A stretch of 10,387 nucleotides of DNA, from NCBI GenBank assembly GCA_018398765.1, contig JAHBMJ010003237.1:1538-11924 (forward strand), written 5' to 3'. Below, piece after piece: positions 1 through 6,759 of the stretch. Both the position numbers and the translations under genes were made by a program. The notes beneath the pieces are model-generated. The model saw only the letters and a list, made by a program, of their open reading frames with translations. It did no database searches and had not been told where the DNA came from. Each line of letters starts with the position of its first letter. Position 1 is the first letter of the stretch. The stretch is from Chromera velia. Taxonomy: Eukaryota; Sar; Chromeraceae.

Positions 1-155
1 TAGAAGACTGGAGAGGGGGGGGGGGTAGAAGAGGGTTGATGGCGGTGAGATGCTTCCTTGAAAGGGGGGTACCCTCCCCCTTCATATGTGTCGATACCTA
101 TGACGGCGGCGGGGTCAGTTGGCATGGGAAGGGTGGTCCCCCCCCCATTTTTTAG
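1..155. other. G/C-rich flank with homopolymer runs
   Basis: Left flank of the hAT element. It contains a run of G near 15-25, an imperfect G/C hairpin around 60-83 (a G-run, GTAC, then a C-run), and a C-run at about 138-146. No coding sequence is supportable. Confidence 0.5.
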
Positions 156-163
156 GGTGATGC
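156..163 (+). repeat. 8-bp target-site duplication, left copy
   Basis: GGTGATGC lies directly outside the left inverted repeat of the transposon and is repeated exactly at 1030-1037. An 8-bp duplication is the hallmark of hAT superfamily insertion. Confidence 0.85.
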
Positions 164-311
164 TAGTGACCATGTTTGATTTGATTATATTTGATTTGAT
201 TTGATTTGAGCTTCAACCTTAAATATTTGATATTTGAGGTAAGATTTGAGGTTAACCTCTTAGAGTTCCTCACTGAGTTACTGACTTACTGTTACTTTAA
301 TCATTTTTCTC

Positions 312-475
312 ATGACAATAGTTATCAGAACATTTCTGATGTGTGTTTCAAAAATTTAAAAAAAATATATATAAAATTACAAATCATTAGTTTATGATAA
401 TAGTTATCAGAACATTTCTGATGTGTGTTTCAAAAATTTAAAAAAATACATATAAAATTATAACTTATCAGTTCC
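312..475 (+). repeat. 82-bp tandem duplication inside the hAT element
   Basis: Two adjacent copies (about 312-393 and 394-475) share a block starting AATAGTTATCAGAACATTTC and running into the same A-rich tract. The left two-thirds of each copy is almost identical, while the last 20 or so bases have drifted. The unit contains the imperfect inverted motif ATCAGAACATTTCTGAT. It is probably an internal duplication that arose within the transposon. Confidence 0.8.
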
Positions 476-646
476 GTAAAAAAAATGTGCCTGTATGGCA
501 GTGTATATATACTAGTCACTGAGACTCACTCTAGTACTAATAGAGATTAAGAACGTAAAATTGATAGATTTGAAATTGTATATAACTTTTTGTTAATACG
601 ATAAAGTTAGAGCACGTACCAAAATTGAGGTGACAATCACTCAGTT

Positions 647-873
647 TTATGGCACTTCCTTTTCTTCTTCTTCATGATCACTTTCTTCAATGTGAATCGA
701 ATCGATCGGTGGTGGGAGCTGCTGAGAGCTTTTTCTCTAGCTTTTCGGCTTTCCAGGAGTGGGTGCTCCTGGGCTTCTATTCGGTTGCGGAGAGATGACA
801 ACGGGGTGAGACGGAGAACCGCGCACACGTTTGCTATTGCTGTTGGTGTTGGAACCGTCCTGTTTCTGGGCAG
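647..873 (-). pseudogene. Decayed coding-like exon within the hAT element
   Basis: Read on the minus strand from 873, one frame stays open apart from a single TAG at 737-739 and ends at TAA (647-649). The translation is biased: an Asn/Ser-rich start, a basic NSKRVRGSPS patch, a Pro-rich middle, and an acidic tail reading ESDHEEEEKEVP. Just upstream lies a TACTAAC branch-point consensus (887-893) followed by a CTTAG acceptor ending at 874, which suits an exon start. I cannot match it to a known transposase domain: no BED finger or hAT dimerisation motif is visible. It may be a remnant of the parental element's protein or a captured gene fragment. The in-frame stop argues that it is not functional. 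Confidence 0.25.
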
Positions 874-1029
874 CTAAGCATCCAGAGTTAGTAAGTTCGG
901 CTACCCTCAAATATTTGATCGTATTTGATAGGTCTTTAAACACTAGGTCCTCCCTGACTGGATATTTGATTTGAGCTTAAGCCCTACCTCAAATCAAATC
1001 AAATCAAATCAAATCAAACATGGTCACTA

Positions 1030-1037
1030 GGTGATGC
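1030..1037 (+). repeat. 8-bp target-site duplication, right copy
   Basis: GGTGATGC, identical to 156-163, directly abuts the right inverted repeat. Confidence 0.85.
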
Positions 1038-1230
1038 CCGGAGTATATTGAGGCCAAGCCTGAGGCGGCATACATTCTGGTTTTTTTTTTTTTTTAATAT
1101 ATATTTTATGCAGGATGCCACTTCCACAGGATCCAGTGGCATACCAGGGCCCAGCAAAAAAACGTCTAGACAAAAGCCTCTTAGTATTAATCCTCAGGGC
1201 CGTCTTGCAAAAAGACTGTCTGGAGTCTAG
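1038..1230 (+). pseudogene. Exon-like remnant next to the hAT insertion
   Basis: Two coding-like blocks flank a possible tiny intron. The first, 1038-1079, reads PEYIEAKPEAAYIL. The second, 1114-1230, opens with DATSTGSSGIPGPSKK and ends at TAG (1228-1230). Between them, GT at 1080, a T-run and TTTTATGCAG at 1104-1113 resemble a 34-bp intron, and removing it joins the blocks in phase. Against this, the first frame has a TGA immediately upstream (1032-1034) inside the target duplication, no ATG is available, and a second frame across 1114-1240 looks equally protein-like. The transposon sits at the edge of this block, so it may have broken an old gene. Product unrecognised. Confidence 0.2.
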
Positions 1231-1231
1231 A

Positions 1232-1319
1232 CGATGAAAGTAGAAAGACTATCATGCAAACAGACAGAAAGATAGAAGTGGAGAGTTCGTTATTCAACCA
1301 CAAAAGATGAAAGTGAAGA
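1232..1319 (+). repeat. Outlying diverged copies of the 38-bp minisatellite
   Basis: About two units matching the array at 1978-2920, for example GATGAAAGTAGAAAGACTATC and CATGCAAACAGACAGAAAGA. They are separated from the main array by about 660 bp of unrelated AT-rich DNA, so the array was either interrupted by an insertion or has mostly decayed here. Confidence 0.7.
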
Positions 1320-1977
1320 GAAGTTCAATGTTTGCATGTTTATCTTTATAGATGGGATTTCTGGTTTGTTCCTATACTATTCCACAACCATTCATAACTA
1401 TTCAAACTATTTTAAGTTCTATCATTTTTTTTTTTTAAAGTTCTTTATCTATCTTTGTCAAAAGTATTCAAAATTTGGTAAATTACCCACAGTAGTACAT
1501 AAATTATAACTGAAATTACGTAAGTTTACACATTTTTTTTTTTTGTTTCTATCTCTAATTTTATATGTTCAGCTGCAAATGGGGCTTTGAATATAAACGT
1601 AAGTCTTTTCGGTTTTCCTACTAAATCTCTCCCCAACAAGAATTTTACAGAAACGTAAACTCACAATGTATTGCTATGGTGAATATGTTGAAAATTCTGC
1701 TAGAAATTCCTTGTGAGGAAGTCTTTGTTGTTTTTTGTTCAAATGTTGTAAACTCCATCCTCTATCCTCCTCCAAATGATTCTACTTTAAATTTCACATT
1801 TTAGGAAGGCAAAAACATTCTCTGTGATCCAGGAAAAGCCAGCATCCAAGCATATGAAAACAGAAAAGAAAACCAGAGAAATGAACTAGAGAAATGAAAC
1901 TGGAACAGACGTCAGCTTTTGTACGGAATTATCAACCAGACGAGATTTAGAGCATATTGTTTGTTCCAATGAGGGAT
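1320..1977. other. AT-rich intergenic DNA splitting the minisatellite
   Basis: Homopolymer T runs (about 1428-1435 and 1533-1544) and low GC. Two exon-like islands are visible on the plus strand. One is 1573-1598, between TATGTTCAG and GTAAGT, with a frame reading CKWGFEYK. The other is 1805-1897, after a CACATTTTAG acceptor, with a 30-codon frame starting EGKNILCDPGKAS and ending at TGA. Their phases do not join directly, and no start codon or longer context supports a gene. No inverted repeats or target duplication mark this segment as a discrete insertion. Confidence 0.4.
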
Positions 1978-2920
1978 CATACACGCAGACAGACAAGAAA
2001 GATGAAGACTGAAAGGTCGTTATGTGAGGAGACAAGGAAGATGAAAGTGAAACGGACTTTCTGCAAGTAGACGGGCTAGCAGATAGGATGAAACTGGAGA
2101 GGCCCTTAACACGCAGGCAGGAAAGATGGAAGCTAGTGGAAAGTAGTCATGCAAGCCGGCAAGATAGACAAAAGTGGAGAGTCGTCATGTTCAACAGTGC
2201 ACGACAGAAGAAAGTAGAGACCCACCAAGCAAGCAAAAAAGAAAGATGGGAATACGAAAGTGGAGAGGCCGTCGTGCAAGAAGAAAGAAAGAAAGATGGA
2301 AGTGGAGAGGCCGTCATACAAATAGACAGAGAGACGGAAGTGGAGAGGCCATCATGCAAACAGACAGAAAGATGAAAGTGGAGAGGCCGTCGTGCAAACA
2401 GACAGAACAATTATTAAAGTAGAGAGGCCGTCATGCAAATAGACAGAAAGATGAAAGTGGAGAGGCCGTCGTGCAAACAGACAGAAAGATGGAAGTGGAG
2501 AGGCCATCATGCAAACAGACAAAAAGATGGAAGTGGAGAGGCCGTCATGCAAACAGACAGAAAGATGGAAGTGGAGAGGCTGTCATGGAAACAGACAGAA
2601 AGATGGAGGTGGAGAGGCCGTCGTGCAAACAGACAGAAAGATGAAAGTGGAGAGGCGCCATGTAAACAGACAGAAAGATGGAAGCGGAGAGGCGCCATAC
2701 AAACAGGCAGAAAGATGAAAGTGGAGAGGCGCCATGCAAACAGACAGAAAGATGGAAGCGGAGAGGCTGCTAGAGAGGCTCTCGTGCAAACAGACAGAAA
2801 GACTCGGATGAAAGTGGAGAGGCCGTCATGCAAAGAGACAGAAAGATGAAAGTGGAGAGGCCGTCACGCAAACAGACAGAAAGATGAAAGTGGAGAGGCC
2901 GCCATACAAACAGACAGAAA
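1978..2920 (+). repeat. 38-bp purine-rich minisatellite array
   Basis: Tandem units with consensus beginning GATGAAAGTGGAGAGGCCGT followed by CATGCAAACAGACAGAAA, 38 bp per unit. I count about 17-19 recognisable copies from 2246 to 2920. A more degenerate left shoulder (1978-2245) has variable spacing. Three consecutive copies (2641-2751) form a 37-bp subfamily in which CCGTCATG is replaced by CGCCATG, and the next copy carries an extra 12 bp. Decay at the left edge with homogenised central copies is the usual result of unequal crossing-over. Because 38 is not a multiple of three, the unit cycles through all frames every three copies and creates repetitive pseudo-ORFs on both strands. I do not call these genes. 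Confidence 0.9.
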
Positions 2921-3151
2921 GATGACGACTCGGCAAGCTGGTGTACAATGCAACTGGTGCGGGTAGCTTATGACGAACGCACACCGAGTTTGTCCGTCTC
3001 TTCTAGTACACGCAGAATTCTGACAAACTCTCGACCACTGACGAGCTGGTAGTTTTTGTCGCCGAGCTGGAGGTGCTTGTTTTTGTCGCCGAGCTGCTTG
3101 CATGCTTAACCGAATTTTCACATTGCAAGAAACAGAATACCATTTTCTGCG
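2921..3151 (-). pseudogene. Possible broken continuation of the Cys-rich ORF
   Basis: Directly downstream of the 55-aa ORF and in the same frame, the minus strand is open from 3151 down into the minisatellite. It contains a duplicated basic segment (ARRQKQAPP then ARRQKLPA, from repeated DNA at about 3050-3105) and a Cys cluster beginning VCQNSACTRRDGQTRC. No stop occurs before the array begins. It is either chance open frame or the tail of a two-knuckle protein cut off by a TGA and then overrun by the repeat. Confidence 0.15.
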
Positions 3152-3319
3152 TCAATCAGTGCAGTGGAAGAATTGCGTGCACCCGGGTGCTTGAGATTTT
3201 CTACTTTCATCATCTATTTCGCACTGTGTGCAACAGTACAGCTTCTTTGCACTCTTTGTCAAAAACTTTCCACCGCATTCTGCTTTCTTGCAGACCTTGT
3301 GTGCCAGCTTGGGAGCCAT
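3152..3319 (-). CDS. Small Cys-rich protein, 55 aa (hypothetical)
   Basis: An ATG on the minus strand at 3319-3317 opens a 55-codon frame ending at TGA (3154-3152). It is the first ATG after an in-frame TAG upstream. The product is basic at its N-terminus (MAPKLAHKVCKKAECGGKF) and carries cysteines at residues 10, 15, 29, 30 and 33, then C47 and C53. The C-x4-C-x13-C-x3-C spacing resembles small zinc-ribbon or treble-clef knuckles of the kind that begin C-x-x-C-G-x-x-F. Metal binding is inferred only. Past the stop the same frame stays open to about 2864 and contains a second Cys cluster starting VCQNSAC, so this could be the start of a longer, broken gene. There is no visible promoter and no clear neighbour. 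The family is not recognised. Confidence 0.35.
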   Translation of the reverse strand: MAPKLAHKVCKKAECGGKFLTKSAKKLYCCTQCEIDDESRKSQAPGCTQFFHCTD

Positions 3320-4285
3320 TTCTAGCTTGAGGCCAGGTGCTGGATGGTACTAATGTGTGTCTTCTACATGTGCATGAGGGCATAAAGGAAGGAGTGTCTG
3401 CGGAAAGCTAGCTGATTCAGCTGGTACAGAAAATGACTGCATGTGTCAATGTCTATTAAATTTTTTTTATCGAGGTGTACAAGGATGGTTGCGTCATTTG
3501 TATCATTGTCGTTTGTGGGATTGAGTGTTGGAGCGGAGCCAGGCTTCGACTTTTGTATGACAGTATTAATATATCACCCGGTGTCATCGATATATATACA
3601 TTTTACTATCATTTTACTTCTTCATACAGATGCATGCCAATTAATTGAGTTGCATGCTTGCGTCAAAGAGTTAATCCCGCACAGGTTGCTTGAGGGGCAC
3701 GTTTCTTGAAGTTCTCGCGGATACAGTTATGCGCATGGCTCAAACTTTCCGTGACCGCACAGGCACGAACTTTTCGCGATCGTTCGCACGGAGCTGTTGT
3801 ATTGCACGTTGCATGACGGATGGGTGTCGCGATCAGGCTTCACTCGCGCGCGTTACCCTTTGAGCCAGGTCGCGGGGGTGTACAGAGCTAGACAAGAACT
3901 GAGGCCCTGGGCCCCGGCACTTTGTGGTCGTCTGGGTTAATTGAACGGGATACACCCAACCAGTTGGGTGAGTGCCTCGGGGGGCCATTTAGGGGGTGGG
4001 CCATAATTTGATTACATGTTGGGCATGTCTTACCTACAATACATCTGACGTAAGCAAGCTTGCGAACGGCCCCGGAAAGCAAGAAAAATGAGAACTTCAT
4101 GATTGACGCACGCCGGCCAGCTGATCAGGTGGTCGTGCCGACTCCCTCCCCCCCCGCGGGAAAAGCCGCAGAATCCCTCTTCCCCTAGGAAAAAAGCCCG
4201 GGAATACAGCCTATCACTTTCCGGGGCTACTGACGTACGCATGCATAAGGACGCAGGTTCATGCACGCTTTTCTGGACCATTTCG
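3320..4285. other. Intergenic mosaic of dispersed repeat fragments
   Basis: No convincing gene. Recognisable pieces are a TTGCTTGAGGGGCAC block (3686-3700) that recurs at 5752-5829, a GGCCCCGGAAAG block (4068-4079) whose inverse CTTTCCGGGGCY occurs at 4217, 5519 and 5661, and a short hairpin at 3953-3970 (CACCCAAC, a 2-nt loop, GTTGGGTG). The region 3888-4100 is open on the minus strand (70 codons, two Cys), but it lies among the repeats and has no recognisable domain. Confidence 0.5.
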
Positions 4286-4329
4286 CAACGCGGCGGCGGG
4301 TCATACACATGTGCATGGACCAATTAGAA
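4286..4329 (+). repeat. Left 44-bp inverted repeat
   Basis: Pairs with 5461-5504 at about 82% identity. The inner end is ATGGACCAATTAGAA. Confidence 0.6.
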
Positions 4330-4508
4330 CCCGCCACCAGACCTTAACCGGCTCAAAAATTTTGAGGGGAAAAGGAACAGCCTTCTGTTCCCTTTTCTCT
4401 CCTGGACTTAAAGCAACGACCCTAGGAGACATCAGTTCGCCTCTCTAGACTCTCTCTAGCTGCTTGGTGTAGAAAAAACGACTCCCAGACTCATAGGGAG
4501 TCCAAAGA

Positions 4509-5087
4509 ATGGACGTCTGAGGTCTGACACCTGAAGAGGCCAAAGTGGCTTTCGTGGACTCAGAAGTTCAGAAAGGGCTGTGGTACATCAATGATGATAA
4601 AATGCATACCAACATGCTCCATCTGGTCCAGGTAAGTTAGTTCCAACAGGGGATAAGGAATGGTTGATACACTGTGGACTTCAACTGATAAGTCTGCTCA
4701 TAAACAGAAAGATACACTTCAGATGGCGCCCTATACCAAATTGTCGGAAGGGCTTTTTCCTTTTTGAGCACTTCAAACCTGTAGCCATCATACAAAGGTA
4801 TTGCCCAACACTCATATGCTCCTGTCTGGAGGGAAAGAGCAGGACACAACCACTTACCGGGGGAGCTGGAGGTCGATTAATACCCCTGAGACGCCAATTC
4901 TCTACAACAGGAAGACAAAACAATCTCGCTTTCCCACAACCAGCAGACTCACCAGGAACCTATCCCGCTAGCCTGGGAGGATAACAACAGACACAGGGCA
5001 TTGGGCAAAATTACTGGGGATCGATTCCGCAGCCTCCTGGTAGAAAGAAGAAATGTTGCTTTGGAGGCCTGGGAGGTACTTTCCTGA
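4509..5087 (+). pseudogene. Two-exon coding-like unit, product unrecognised
   Basis: The exon-like block 4521-4631 reads LTPEEAKVAFVDSEV and ends in NMLHLVQ, directly followed by a perfect donor, CAG|GTAAGT (4632). A second block from 4911 is preceded by TTCTCTACAACAG and reads EDKTISLSHNQQ, later LGKITGDRFRSLLVERR and LEAWEVLS, ending at TGA (5085-5087). Removing 4632-4910 (279 bp) joins the two in phase 0, about 95 codons in all. The composition is that of a normal soluble protein with charged helices. The 5' end is a problem: the only in-frame ATG (4509) is followed three codons later by TGA (4518-4520), so the start is missing, lies in another exon, or is broken. An alternative acceptor at 5043 would instead join the first block in phase to the 5053-5319 ORF. 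I recognise no family. It may be cargo of the surrounding inverted-repeat element. Confidence 0.35.
4637..4901 (-). other. Antisense exon-like pair within the candidate intron
   Basis: On the minus strand, 4901-4858 (ENWRLRGINRPPAPP) ends at a strong CG|GTAAGT donor. After 32 bp ending in TTTCCCTCCAG, 4825-4637 continues in phase (TGAYECWAIPLYDGYRFEVL, later VYEQTYQLKSTVYQPF) to TAA. The Tyr-rich translation looks protein-like. It overlaps the plus-strand intron proposed here, so at most one reading is likely functional. The 32-bp intron would be very short. Confidence 0.18.
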
Positions 5088-5319
5088 CTGGTCCAGACTG
5101 GAACTGCCAGACACGCCAAAGCAGATTAACTGTGCCACAAGACTTCACCCCGACACAGAAGCAAGCTGTCTAGTACTAAAGGAACAGAATTGTGCCAGTT
5201 TGACCATTGGTACTACTCTATACAATAAGGTAGACAGGGAAGAACGAGAGGACGAAATGACCCTTCTCTGTGTGTTGGTATGCTTTTTGAGCATTCTAAG
5301 CATAATTTTGGGATTTTGA
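5053..5319 (+). CDS. Small ORF with C-terminal membrane segment (88 aa)
   Basis: ATG at 5053 opens 88 codons to TGA (5317-5319), with an in-frame TAG just upstream (5041-5043). The first 60 residues are hydrophilic. Residues about 61-68 are acidic (DREEREDE), and the last 20 (MTLLCVLVCFLSILSIILGF) form an uninterrupted hydrophobic stretch ending at the C-terminus. This layout is that of a tail-anchored membrane protein. The TAG upstream is also a potential splice acceptor that would fuse this frame to the exon ending at 4631. It overlaps the other candidate exon (4911-5087) in a different frame. Family unknown; chance ORF remains possible. Confidence 0.22.
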   Translation: MLLWRPGRYFPDWSRLELPDTPKQINCATRLHPDTEASCLVLKEQNCASLTIGTTLYNKVDREEREDEMTLLCVLVCFLSILSIILGF

Positions 5320-5460
5320 GAGTGACCCCAGAAAGTTTTGGCCCAAATTCTTGCACCAACGCACTCAGCGGCCTCTAGGGACCAATTTAGTGCTTTTCTA
5401 GGCCCTGGGCGTCGCCGAAATCACGCGGACCGGCTTAACCGGCTCAAAAATTTCAGACCC

Positions 5461-5504
5461 TTCTAATTGGTCCATACATATCTGTATAACCACCTTCCGC
5501 GTTG
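5461..5504 (-). repeat. Right 44-bp inverted repeat
   Basis: Reverse complement of 4286-4329 with about 8 mismatches. Confidence 0.6.
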
Positions 5505-5751
5505 TGTTGGGGCAGGATCTTTCCGGGGCCTTTTTTTGGTGAAAGACACCTGACGCACGCACATTTGGCGCACATTTAGCCTTTCAGGGCCGGGTTTTTA
5601 CCGAAAGACAGCGTGCACGTGGGCTGGGGTATTTCTGTTTTCTAAGTGCCCCCCGCTTCGCTTTCCGGGGCTATGCATAGGCAAATGGCGGGGGCCACGG
5701 CAACGTGCACTTTTCGGGACCGCGCATAAACACATATATGTAATTAACTCC

Positions 5752-5829
5752 ATGCGAGTTACTTGAGGGGTACGTATCATGTAATATTATAATGCGATCA
5801 CAGCTCTATGCGAGTTACTTGAGGGGCAC
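5752..5829 (+). repeat. Paired 22-bp direct repeats, with a third distant copy
   Basis: ATGCGAGTTACTTGAGGGG followed by YAC occurs at 5752-5773 and 5808-5829, 56 bp apart. A diverged copy sits at 3683-3700 (AGGTTGCTTGAGGGGCAC). The repeats are in the same orientation, so this is a dispersed repeat rather than an inverted-repeat end. Confidence 0.7.
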
Positions 5830-5888
5830 ATTTTGGAATTTGGGCGACACCGACCGTGACACAGGCTCTCTAGAGCGGTTATTTTTAG

Positions 5889-6192
5889 CACCGCGGCTGC
5901 GCCGCGGTTCCCTCCAGGCCCCTCCGCAGCGGCGCCCCCTCCTATTTGGGACATGGCCCCATATACCGTCAAAACGGTTTTTTCTGTGCACCGCAGGCGC
6001 CACAAATTTTTTTTTAAGGTGTTTCAATAATAAATTTGATCAATTGCTGATTGATTTGGTTCAACTTACTTCAGAAAAAGTAAAGACCAGAATAATTATG
6101 CCGTGGTTCCTCCCTTTCTTCAAGGTTTTACAACCGCGGTGCGCCGCGGAGCGTCCGAAGCACCGCGGCGTTTGACCGTAAACGCCGCGGTG
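5889..6192. repeat. Cluster of CCGCGG palindromes
   Basis: CCGCGG units occur in pairs that can fold back: CCGCGGCTGCGCCGCGG near 5891-5907, CCGCGGTGCGCCGCGG near 6134-6149, and the long hairpin at 6161-6192. The intervening sequence is not repetitive. Foldback-type elements or a nucleosome-excluding GC tract are possible explanations. Confidence 0.6.
6161..6192. repeat. Perfect 13-bp hairpin
   Basis: CACCGCGGCGTTT (6161-6173), a 6-base spacer GACCGT, then AAACGCCGCGGTG (6180-6192), an exact reverse complement. No poly-T tract follows, so it does not look like a terminator. Confidence 0.85.
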
Positions 6193-6240
6193 TCTAGAAA
6201 GCTTGCCGTGACAGAGATAGAACCGAATCCCCCCCCCCAA

Positions 6241-6683
6241 AATGAAAAAATGCGTTATGCGGATGCGTGCGATCTCAGGGCCTCTCGGCTGATCTCCGCA
6301 GAGCTGAGCTGCCCCCCGAGGCGATCGCGCGCGAGAATTGCAACACAGAAAAAAAGGCACCGCGAGAGTGTTGCGTGCGTGCGTCAGCGAGACTGCATGC
6401 CAGGTGCATGTTGCATCATCGCGGACCGAAATTCGAACTCCCAAGGAGTTTGATCACGTCTGCATGGTCAGAAGCAGAGCTGTCAATCCTGCCAGATGGA
6501 GTTGCATCAAGCACTATCAACATCACAAGTGTGCCCAGCAGTGAGCGATCGAGTCTGAAAGACTGTCAGCGAGGTGCTCATTCAGACTGACAACTTAATC
6601 AGCTGACTTTGCGCGAACCTCTGTCTGACAGCGAGTGTTGATCGAAGTCTCCTTGAATCGATCGGCTCTTTTCCCTTTCAGAA
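6241..6683. other. Upstream intergenic region of the CBM20 gene
   Basis: About 440 bp of mixed-composition DNA with scattered CGATCG and GTCAGCGAG-like motifs. Open frames across 6267-6590 have no recognisable domain and no splice or start context. Probably promoter-proximal non-coding DNA. Confidence 0.45.
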
Positions 6684-6713
6684 GTGACATTCCGGCGCGT
6701 GACATTCCGGCGC
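6684..6713 (+). promoter_or_regulatory. Tandem 15-bp motif upstream of a TATA-like box
   Basis: GTGACATTCCGGCGC is repeated twice head-to-tail without change. It ends 17 bp before the TATA-like sequence. Exact duplication at this position suggests a double binding site for a transcription factor. The factor is unknown. Confidence 0.4.
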
Positions 6714-6730
6714 GTCAAAGCAAAGTTTCT

Positions 6731-6737
6731 TATATAA
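6731..6737 (+). promoter_or_regulatory. TATA-like box
   Basis: TATATAA in a GC-balanced context, about 370 bp before the start codon and about 30 bp upstream of the probable leader exon. Whether this organism uses TATA boxes is unknown. Confidence 0.35.
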
Positions 6738-6759
6738 TTGAAGTCCCTTGCGTCTGTCT

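Larger units (their letters stand above)
164..1029. mobile_element. Non-autonomous hAT-superfamily DNA transposon (866 bp)
   Basis: The first 22 bases (164-185, beginning TAGTGACCATGTTTGA) are the exact reverse complement of the last 22 (1008-1029). The element is flanked by the identical 8-bp sequence GGTGATGC. The terminal TAGTG matches the YARNG start typical of hAT inverted repeats, and 8-bp duplications are characteristic of this superfamily. Inside each end are clustered TTTGA/TCAAA units (174-240 and 900-1018), resembling the short subterminal motifs that hAT transposases bind. The interior is AT-rich, carries an 82-bp tandem duplication, and has no intact transposase ORF, so movement would need a transposase supplied in trans. 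A decayed coding-like patch on the minus strand (647-873) may be leftover internal sequence. The perfect inverted repeats and intact duplication suggest a fairly recent insertion. Superfamily assignment is strong and the family is unknown. Confidence 0.85.
4286..5504. mobile_element. Candidate inverted-repeat element (1219 bp)
   Basis: The 44 bases at 4286-4329 are the reverse complement of 5461-5504 with about 8 mismatches. The inner 15 bases (ATGGACCAATTAGAA) match perfectly, and the outer ends share CAACGCGG. Just inside, a second motif AACCGGCTCAAAAATTT occurs at both ends (about 4346 and 5438), but in direct rather than inverted orientation. I found no target-site duplication, and the outer boundary could be different. 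The interior carries coding-like, splice-flanked fragments. It may be an old DNA transposon or a segment framed by two copies of a dispersed repeat in opposite orientation. Confidence 0.4.
5505..6240. other. Repeat-rich intergenic region, no gene
   Basis: Contains two CTTTCCGGGGCY motifs (5519-5530, 5661-5672), the paired 22-bp repeats at 5752-5829, and GC-rich palindromes at 5889-6192. Open frames here, such as 5792-6175, are short, read through the palindromes, and show no domain or coding bias. Confidence 0.5.

Noticed and set aside
2088-2849. Repetitive ORFs on both strands across the minisatellite
   Set aside because: The 38-bp unit rotates through all three frames and lacks stops. The proteins are artefacts of the repeat.
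2246-2920. Possible CRISPR array
   Set aside because: Units are contiguous with no unique spacers, and the window is eukaryotic.
3443-3709. 88-codon plus-strand frame
   Set aside because: It starts at a non-ATG codon, has no domain, and runs into a dispersed repeat.
4632-4649. An 18-bp intron (GTAAGT to CAACAG) after the exon ending at 4631
   Set aside because: Far too short for normal splicing, and joining there runs into a stop within six codons. The acceptor at 4910 is better.
6420-6450. TTCGAA T-loop-like motif suggesting a tRNA
   Set aside because: The flanking bases do not pair as a T stem, and no anticodon or acceptor stem could be found.
6061-6453. Overlapping frames of 116-127 codons on both strands
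   Set aside because: They read through GC palindromes and a C-run, and none has a coding-like composition or splice context.
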